A stretch of DNA of 5,505 nt from an uncultured Ectothiorhodospiraceae bacterium (GTDB lineage Bacteria > Pseudomonadota > Gammaproteobacteria > UBA9214), in contig CAMYKJ010000159.1 in NCBI GenBank assembly GCA_947258945.1, forward strand, positions 1 to 5,505, written 5' to 3'. A program made the position numbers and the translations under genes. Positions within the stretch are counted from its first letter, which is position 1. Each line of letters starts with the position of its first letter. This document shows positions 1 through 5,505 of the stretch, piece after piece. Under the pieces are notes generated by a model, which had not been told where the DNA came from, did not search any database, and saw only the letters and a list, made by a program, of their open reading frames with translations.

Positions 1-1901
<1,901 letters not shown>

Positions 1902-1946
1902 GTGCATGCTGCACTTGGTCAAAGGTTCGCAAAGCCGGTGAGAGTG

Positions 1947-2047
1947 CGAGCTTCCCTACGCCGGTGTAAACCGGATCAGGTTCCAAGGGTATTTCTCAGC
2001 CCGTCTGCTGCGCGGTATACACCGCGAACCAGGGCACCCCCAGCCGG
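1947..2047 (-). ncRNA. TPP riboswitch (THI element) controlling thiC
   Basis: Read on the minus strand, the conserved TPP-aptamer blocks appear in order: GGGGGTGCCC at the 5' side of P1/P2 (about 2041-2032), a P3 extension hairpin CGCGGT-loop-ACCGCG (2026-2011), the pyrimidine-sensing CTGAGA (1999-1994) followed by AATACCC, then GGAACCTGATCCGG (1984-1971) and CGTAGGGAA (1960-1952), which contact the pyrophosphate helper helix. GGCU (2045-2042) and AGCU (1952-1949) can close P1. By family knowledge the RNA binds thiamin pyrophosphate and lowers expression of the downstream thiamin gene. The gene start is unusually far, about 175 bases beyond the aptamer, because a dispersed repeat lies between. 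No hairpin followed by a T-run is visible, so translational control or Rho-dependent termination is more likely than an intrinsic terminator. Confidence 0.96.
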
Positions 2048-2210
2048 GGTAACACGGTACCCAAAGCCTCAGCGGTTTGCAACAAACGAATCCGGTCGGA
2101 ATTGTGCAAGTCATTGTTTTATATATTGAACATTCAGAACACCCCGGCCGGTAGATTGCCAGCAAGGACCAAACACCGTACCCTTGGCCGCCTTTGTTTC
2201 CACAGGGCAG
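2048..2210. promoter_or_regulatory. Divergent intergenic control region between thiC and the methyltransferase pseudogene
   Basis: This stretch must hold the thiC promoter (minus strand) and probably one for the rightward genes. The only marked feature is an AT-rich island at about 2111-2135 with TTTTATATATTG. It offers possible -10 boxes on both strands: TATATT at 2122-2127 on plus, TATAAA at 2123-2118 on minus. The minus one would put a thiC transcript start roughly 65 bases before the riboswitch. No good -35 box at proper spacing was found for either, so exact promoters are not assigned. Confidence 0.35.
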
Positions 2211-2819
2211 ATGACTGTCATGAACCAGGCACAGATCGAGCAGGCACGCTTTAACATGATCGAGCAGCAGGTGCGCACCTGGGATGTCCTCGACCAGCAG
2301 GTGCTGGATACCATGAACGCCGTGCCGCGCGAGGCGTTCGTCCCGGAGCGCTATGCCTAGGTCGAGGGCCGGCTGCTGCAGGCGCTCGCCATCGAGCCGG
2401 TCCATTCGATCCTCGAGGTCGGCACCGGCAGCGGCTACCTGACCGCCTGCCTGGCACGGCTCGGCCGTCATGTCACCAGCATGGATATCATGCCGGACTT
2501 TATCGAGGCCGCCGGCAATCGACTGGCCGGCCAGGACATTGCCAATGTCACTCTGCAGGCCGGTGATGCGCTGCAGGATACCGGCGATACCCGTTATGAC
2601 ATCATTGCCGTCACCGGTTCGCTGCCGGTGCTGCGGCAGCAGTTTCATCACAACCTCGAGGTCGGCGGACGCCTGTTCGTGATCTCGGGTGAACTGCCGA
2701 TCATGGAGGCCGGCCTCATCACCCGCGTGGACGAAGGCCACTGGTCCCGCGAATGCCTGTTCGAGACCTGTATCCCGCCGCTGATCAATGCAACGACAGC
2801 GGAAACTTTCATTTTTTAA
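2211..2819 (+). pseudogene. Protein-L-isoaspartate O-methyltransferase-like gene, disrupted by internal TAG and deletion
   Basis: Intact relatives are SAM-dependent methyltransferases of the Pcm fold (about 220 residues) that methylate isoaspartyl residues or have diverged from that role. From ATG 2211 (AGGG six bases upstream) the frame reads MTVMNQAQIEQARFNMIEQQ and then AVPREAFVPERYA, meets TAG at 2358-2360 (codon 50), and continues in the same frame as VEGRLLQAL, the SAM-binding motif EVGTGSGYLT (codon 69 on), MDIMPDFIEAA, and a typical end ETFIF before TAA. In the family about twenty residues (LAYAD...IPL..GQ.M..PK) separate RYA from VEGRLLQAL; they are absent here. That segment forms the substrate-binding site, so even readthrough should give a defective protein. 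TAG also ends the rhodanese and hemerythrin genes here, which argues against stop recoding. A 112-residue remnant could start at ATG 2481, but it would lack the SAM motif. A sequencing or assembly error is possible. Confidence 0.85.
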
Positions 2820-2837
2820 CCGGCTGATTCGGACAGG

Positions 2838-2907
2838 GTAGGAGCGCAAGTATGCGCGAACTAACTGGCATGCGCGGTACGCATTCGCGGACATCGTCCG
2901 CTCCTAC
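2838..2907. repeat. Inverted pair of REP elements (GTAGGAGCG type)
   Basis: A REP unit begins GTAGGAGCGC at 2838 and contains the small hairpin GCGCA-AGTA-TGCGC, ending in GCGA. A second unit in the opposite orientation ends at 2907 (CGCTCCTAC) and has the stem CGGAC/GTCCG. About 24 bases separate them, so this is a BIME-like pair. The GTAGGAGCG head followed by a variable stem and CGCGA is the known design of Pseudomonas and related gammaproteobacterial REPs, which are mobilised by RAYT transposases. It lies between the methyltransferase stop and the rhodanese. A run of six T (2914-2919) follows a few bases after the outer stem, so a weak terminator role is possible. Confidence 0.85.
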
Positions 2908-2925
2908 TGCTGATTTTTTGGCATT

Positions 2926-2932
2926 AGAGGAA
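2926..2932 (+). promoter_or_regulatory. Ribosome binding site deciding the TTG start of the rhodanese gene
   Basis: AGAGGAA lies with its GAGG ending 10 bases before TTG 2941 and 19 bases before the next in-frame ATG at 2950. The spacing favours TTG as the true start. Confidence 0.6.
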
Positions 2933-2940
2933 CCCAGAAC

Positions 2941-3261
2941 TTGCGTGAAATGACCACCGGCGAATGCAGGGACTACCTGGAATCTGCCGACGATAAGCCG
3001 ATTCTGCTGGATGTCCGCGAACCATGGGAATACAAAATTGTCCATCTGGATGAATCACTGCTGATACCGATGCGACAGATCCCGGTTTCACTCGACCAGC
3101 TTGACCCGGACAGGGAAACCGTCGTCATCTGCCACCACGGCATTCGCAGCCGCCAGGTCGCGCTGTACCTGGAGCACAACGGGTTCACCAACGTGGTCAA
3201 CCTGCGCGGGGGGCTGGATGCCTGGGCAAAGGAAACAGACACCGGCTTGCCAACCTATTAG
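2941..3261 (+). CDS. Single-domain rhodanese-like sulfurtransferase
   Basis: A 106-residue cytosolic protein of the GlpE/PspE-size class, with no signal peptide. Rhodaneses carry sulfane sulfur as a persulfide on one cysteine and pass it to acceptors such as cyanide, thiols or proteins. The domain fills the whole chain: LLDVREPWEY (residues 22-31) is the usual CH2A motif, ICHHGIRS holds the catalytic Cys64 and the six-residue active-site loop (64-69), and GFTNVVNLRGGLDAWA (81-96) is the standard C-terminal motif. All key positions are present, so it should be active; the physiological substrate cannot be read from sequence. Start is TTG, chosen from the ribosome binding site and because MREMT fits the usual family N-terminus. 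It follows the broken methyltransferase and a REP pair, and precedes tolC by 244 bases. Stop is TAG. Confidence 0.93.
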   Translation: MREMTTGECRDYLESADDKPILLDVREPWEYKIVHLDESLLIPMRQIPVSLDQLDPDRETVVICHHGIRSRQVALYLEHNGFTNVVNLRGGLDAWAKETDTGLPTY

Positions 3262-3299
3262 TTCATGTATCCATCTTATGGGGTGTGTGCGTTGTAAAT

Positions 3300-3329
3300 C
3301 CTGTTAACAGGGCGAAAGTCAGATATCAT
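3300..3329 (+). promoter_or_regulatory. Possible promoter with palindrome upstream of tolC
   Basis: A perfect 12-base palindrome CCTGTTAACAGG (3300-3311) is followed by TATCAT (3324-3329), a plausible -10 box. A weak -35-like CTGTTA lies 17 bases before it, inside the palindrome. The palindrome could be an operator or chance. This is a tentative call from base pattern only. Confidence 0.25.
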
Positions 3330-3342
3330 AGGAGCCGGTAAC

Positions 3343-3504
3343 ATGAAGCGACCCTTCCCCTTTATGACCGCTTTTTGGGCGCCCGGTGGAACGACACTGC
3401 CCCCGCGGAGGCATGTGATGAGGGGATGTATTCAGGCAAATACCGATCATTTATCCCCTCTCCCCAACCCTCTCCCTGAGGGAGAGGGCGCCAGCAGACA
3501 ATGA
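3343..3504 (+). other. Doubtful 53-codon open frame ending one base before tolC
   Basis: ATG 3343 is preceded by AGGAG at 8 bases spacing and the frame runs 53 codons to TGA 3502-3504, one base before the tolC ATG at 3506. The predicted peptide starts MKRPFPFMTAFWAPGGTT and ends SPLPNPLPEGEGASRQ. The last part is simply the translation of a common CCCTCTCCC repeat, a well-known source of spurious proteins. The good ribosome binding site and tight coupling to tolC are the only points in favour. It could serve as a translated leader, but it is more likely non-coding. Confidence 0.2.
3455..3488. repeat. CCCTCTCCC repeat with 9-bp hairpin before tolC
   Basis: CCCCTCTCCCCAACCC is followed by a perfect hairpin, CCCTCTCCC (3468-3476), loop TGA, GGGAGAGGG (3480-3488). 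This resembles a repeat I recall as dispersed in many proteobacterial genomes. The hairpin ends 17 bases before the tolC start and swallows the only Shine-Dalgarno-like purine tract (GGAGAGGG), so it may affect translation of tolC. No T-run follows, so it is not a classic terminator. Confidence 0.7.
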
Positions 3505-3505
3505 G

Positions 3506-4846
3506 ATGAAACACAAATACGCCCTAAAACTTTTTTGCATGCTTTGCAGCACTGTTATCGCGCAAATCACATTTGCCGACGACCTGCTTTCGGTTTACCG
3601 CCAGGCACTGGTATCCGACCCGACGTTCAGGGCGGCCGACGCAGCCTACCTGGCTGCCCTTGAAATCCGTCCGCAAAGCCTGGCCGTTCTGTTGCCGGAC
3701 CTGTCGTTCACCGGCAGTTATTCGCGCGACCGCTTCGATCCGCGCAATACCGACCCGGCCACCTATGCGACCAACCAGATATACGCCCTCGGTCTGCGCC
3801 AGCCGGTATTTCGCCGCGACCGCTTCATCCAGCTGGAGCAGGCCGACAGCCGCGTGGCCCAGGCCGATGCCGAGTATGTCGCAGCCCGGCAGGACCTGAT
3901 CCTCCGTGTGGCGACCGCCTATTTCCTGCTGCTGGGAACACAGGACAACCTGGCCTTCGTCCGTGCCGACAAGGAGGCCCTGACCCGCACCCTGGACCAG
4001 GCACAGCAGCGTTTCGAGGTCGGCCTGGCAGCCATCACCGACTCGCTCCAGGCGCAGGCCGCCTATGACATCGCGGTCAGTGACGAGATCGATGCGGAAC
4101 AGCTGCTGGCCGATGCACGCGAGGCCCTGCGCGAGCTGACCGGCACCCTGCCCGAGCAGCCGGAAATTCTGCAGCCCGATATCCCGCTGCTCACGCCCGA
4201 ACCGACCGGGGATGAGCAATGGGTTGCGGCCGCCAGTGAACAGAATCCACTGGTACTCGCGGCCCGTGCCGCCGCCACCACGGCACGCGAGGAAGTGCGT
4301 GTACAACAGTCCGGACACTACCCGACGCTTGACCTGACGGCGAACTATGCCTACCGCGATAGCAGCTTCGGTGGCATCACACAGCAAGAACGCAATGACA
4401 GCAGGGTCGGTCTGGAACTGAACCTGCCGATCTACCAGGGCGGGCTGATCACCTCGCAGACCCGCCAGTCACGCTATCTCTACAACCAGGCCATGGAAGA
4501 GCAGGCGAAACAGCAGCGTGCCGTCGAGCGCCAGACACGCGACAACTACCGCGGCGTTATCAGCGGCATCAGCCGGGTCAATGCCCTGCAGCGCGCCATC
4601 CAGTCGAATGAGAAGGCCTTCGAGGCGGCCGAGGCCGGTTTTGAAGTGGGCACGCGTGACATCATTGACGTGCTCGCTGCACAACGCGACCTGTTGCGGG
4701 CACGGCGCGATCATGCCCGTTCACGCTATGACTACCTGCTCGACACCCTGCAGCTGAAGCAGGCCGCCGGCATCCTCGAGGAATCCGACCTGGTGCAGAT
4801 CAACGAGTGGCTGGTCGAAAATGCTGACAACCAGGTGAAAAAATGA
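3506..4846 (+). CDS. tolC: TolC-family outer membrane channel protein
   Basis: A 446-residue outer-membrane efflux protein. The trimer forms a beta-barrel plus a long periplasmic alpha-tunnel and provides the exit duct for type I secretion and RND/MFS drug efflux. Residues 1-24 are a Sec signal peptide (Lys at 2 and 4, hydrophobic core, cleavage predicted after ITFA before DDLLSVYRQAL). Two homologous OEP halves follow, about 210 residues apart: RFEVGLAAITDSLQAQ (169-184) in the first matches FEVGTRDIIDVLAAQ (379-393) in the second. GLELNLPIYQGG (302-313) and RSRYDYLLDTLQLKQAAG near 415 are typical TolC signatures. E. coli TolC is about 490 residues; this one lacks its C-terminal extension, as many relatives do. 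No adaptor or pump gene is in the window, so its partners are unknown. No ribosome binding site lies at normal spacing; the start is fixed by the signal peptide. Confidence 0.95.
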   Translation: MKHKYALKLFCMLCSTVIAQITFADDLLSVYRQALVSDPTFRAADAAYLAALEIRPQSLAVLLPDLSFTGSYSRDRFDPRNTDPATYATNQIYALGLRQPVFRRDRFIQLEQADSRVAQADAEYVAARQDLILRVATAYFLLLGTQDNLAFVRADKEALTRTLDQAQQRFEVGLAAITDSLQAQAAYDIAVSDEIDAEQLLADAREALRELTGTLPEQPEILQPDIPLLTPEPTGDEQWVAAASEQNPLVLAARAAATTAREEVRVQQSGHYPTLDLTANYAYRDSSFGGITQQERNDSRVGLELNLPIYQGGLITSQTRQSRYLYNQAMEEQAKQQRAVERQTRDNYRGVISGISRVNALQRAIQSNEKAFEAAEAGFEVGTRDIIDVLAAQRDLLRARRDHARSRYDYLLDTLQLKQAAGILEESDLVQINEWLVENADNQVKK

Positions 4847-4847
4847 A

Positions 4848-4898
4848 CTGTAGGAGCGCTTCGCAAGCGCGATTCGCGGACGCGGTCCGCTCCTACAG
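4848..4898. repeat. Second inverted REP pair (GTAGGAGCG type)
   Basis: CTGTAGGAGCGC opens at 4848 and the inverse GCTCCTACAG closes at 4898. Unit one (4850-4872) carries the stem GCGCTT-CGC-AAGCGC. Unit two (4873-4896, opposite orientation) carries CGGAC/GTCCG and abuts unit one directly, so the whole 51 bases is one near-continuous palindrome. It is the same family as the pair at 2838-2907: identical head, identical GGAC/GTCC second stem. It starts two bases after the tolC stop codon and could stabilise the tolC mRNA 3' end or attenuate transcription into the hemerythrin gene. No T-run follows. Confidence 0.88.
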
Positions 4899-4918
4899 CG
4901 TATTTATGACCCCGCGAC

Positions 4919-5425
4919 ATGAACAACGGCCTGCCTGACGAACTCCCCGGCTTCGACGATCCCATCGGGATGCTGCGCGCCTGTCATGAAAAAATCCTGG
5001 CACATTGCGACCTGCTCGAGGGACTGCTCGACACGCCGGACCAGGATAGCGCCACACAGGTGCACCGCTATTTCAGCACCAGCGCACCGCTCCATCATCG
5101 CGACGAGGAAGAGGACCTGTTCCCGCGCATCAACCGGCAGTCACTGAAGATCGCCGAGCTGGTGCACAACCTGAAAAAGGAACACCGGGAACTGGACAGC
5201 CTGTGGGGCAGGATCGCGGCCGACCTGAAATCACTGCCGCAAACGGGTTTCAGCGAAGATTTCCTGGTTGCGGCGCGCGAGTTCTGCCGGATTAACCGCA
5301 CGCATGTCACAGTGGAAAACATGGAACTGCTGCCGATGGCCACGGGTATCCTGAGCCATGAGGAGCTCGGCGCCGTCGGTGAAAGCATGGCCGCACGCAG
5401 CGGTGTGCACTATTCAGCACTGTAG
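4919..5425 (+). CDS. Hemerythrin-like HHE cation-binding domain protein
   Basis: A 168-residue soluble protein with no signal peptide or membrane segment. The HHE fold is a four-helix bundle that usually binds a di-iron centre; members bind or sense oxygen, nitric oxide or iron, or repair iron-sulfur proteins. Candidate ligands are spaced as in the family: His23 in ACHEKILAH, His59/His60 and Glu64 in LHHRDEEEDLFPRI, His89 in LKKEHRELD, and His129/Glu133 in NRTHVTVENMELLP. The residue set for two irons therefore looks complete, and the opening PIGMLRACHEKI is typical of the stand-alone bacterial HHE proteins. The exact role is not readable from sequence or neighbours. It follows tolC by 72 bases, most of which is a REP pair, so co-transcription is possible but uncertain. 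No clear ribosome binding site precedes ATG 4919; no better start was found. Stop is TAG. Confidence 0.92.
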   Translation: MNNGLPDELPGFDDPIGMLRACHEKILAHCDLLEGLLDTPDQDSATQVHRYFSTSAPLHHRDEEEDLFPRINRQSLKIAELVHNLKKEHRELDSLWGRIAADLKSLPQTGFSEDFLVAAREFCRINRTHVTVENMELLPMATGILSHEELGAVGESMAARSGVHYSAL

Positions 5426-5427
5426 TA

Positions 5428-5505
5428 GGGGTCAGAGCACATTTTTTCCTTATATTCCGGCTCAGGAAAACAACCTGGCCACTTGAAGGAATATAAAAAA
5501 AAAAT
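5428..5505. repeat. AT-rich foldback next to a GGGGTCAGAG sequence, cut by window edge
   Basis: Right after the hemerythrin stop, GGGGTCAGAGCACA (5428-5441) leads into an inverted repeat: 5441-5458 and 5488-5505 match in 16 of 18 positions when one is reversed (shared TTATATTCC / GGAATATAA and poly-T / poly-A outer parts). The 29-base loop holds a smaller hairpin, CAGG (5463-5466) with CCTG (5474-5477). The GGGGTCAGAG head resembles sequences I recall near IS200-like/RAYT transposases and other dispersed repeats, so this may be the edge of a mobile element. No T-run follows a hairpin on the plus strand, so it is not a standard terminator for the hemerythrin gene. Confidence 0.55.

Noticed and set aside
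2358..2360. TAG read as an amino acid (pyrrolysine or suppressor recoding)
   Set aside because: TAG is used as the normal stop of the rhodanese (3259-3261) and hemerythrin (5423-5425) genes, and the family segment around this TAG is missing, which points to a deletion.
1956..2894. A 312-codon minus-strand open frame covering the methyltransferase and the riboswitch
   Set aside because: It overlaps the TPP aptamer and is antisense to a gene with clear family motifs. It has no ribosome binding site or domain of its own.
2838..2919. REP pair plus T-run as an intrinsic terminator
   Set aside because: The T-run begins about six bases after the stem and the hairpin has a long internal loop, so it is only a weak candidate and was kept as a repeat.
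3524..4387. A 287-codon minus-strand open frame opposite tolC
   Set aside because: It is the shadow of the TolC coding frame in GC-rich DNA, with no family resemblance.

Overview
This is a GC-rich (roughly 60%) chromosomal window that looks gammaproteobacterial. The evidence is a divergent arrangement of thiC against a co-directional run of an isoaspartate-methyltransferase-like gene, a rhodanese and a TolC-family porin. From memory, similar neighbourhoods occur in Pseudomonas and in Chromatiales/Ectothiorhodospiraceae-like bacteria. Several dispersed palindromic repeats typical of gammaproteobacterial intergenic DNA are also present. I cannot name the genus.

Left part (1-2050, minus strand): thiC, the pyrimidine-branch enzyme of thiamin synthesis, runs leftward off the window edge. 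It is intact for 590 codons and lacks only its C-terminal tail. Its leader is about 275 bases long. It carries a well-formed TPP riboswitch (about 1947-2047), then a dispersed inverted repeat (1818-1901) lying between aptamer and gene, then a good ribosome binding site. thiC is therefore almost certainly shut down by thiamin pyrophosphate.

Middle (about 2050-3261, plus strand): after an AT-rich divergent control region comes a protein-L-isoaspartate O-methyltransferase-like gene. It is broken: an in-frame TAG sits exactly where about twenty residues of the conserved substrate-binding segment should be. A paired REP-type palindrome follows, then a small single-domain rhodanese with a complete active-site loop and a TTG start.

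Right part (3262-5505, plus strand): a 244-base gap holds a small palindrome, a possible promoter, a doubtful 53-codon reading frame and a repeat hairpin directly upstream of tolC. The TolC-family outer-membrane channel (446 aa) is complete with signal peptide. A second paired REP of the same family separates it from a complete hemerythrin-like (HHE) protein. The last 80 bases form an AT-rich foldback next to a GGGGTCAGAG-type sequence that looks like another repeat or the edge of a mobile element.

I found no convincing undescribed multi-gene system. The main points of interest are the decayed methyltransferase, the repeat inserted into the riboswitch leader, and four different repeat families in 5.5 kb.
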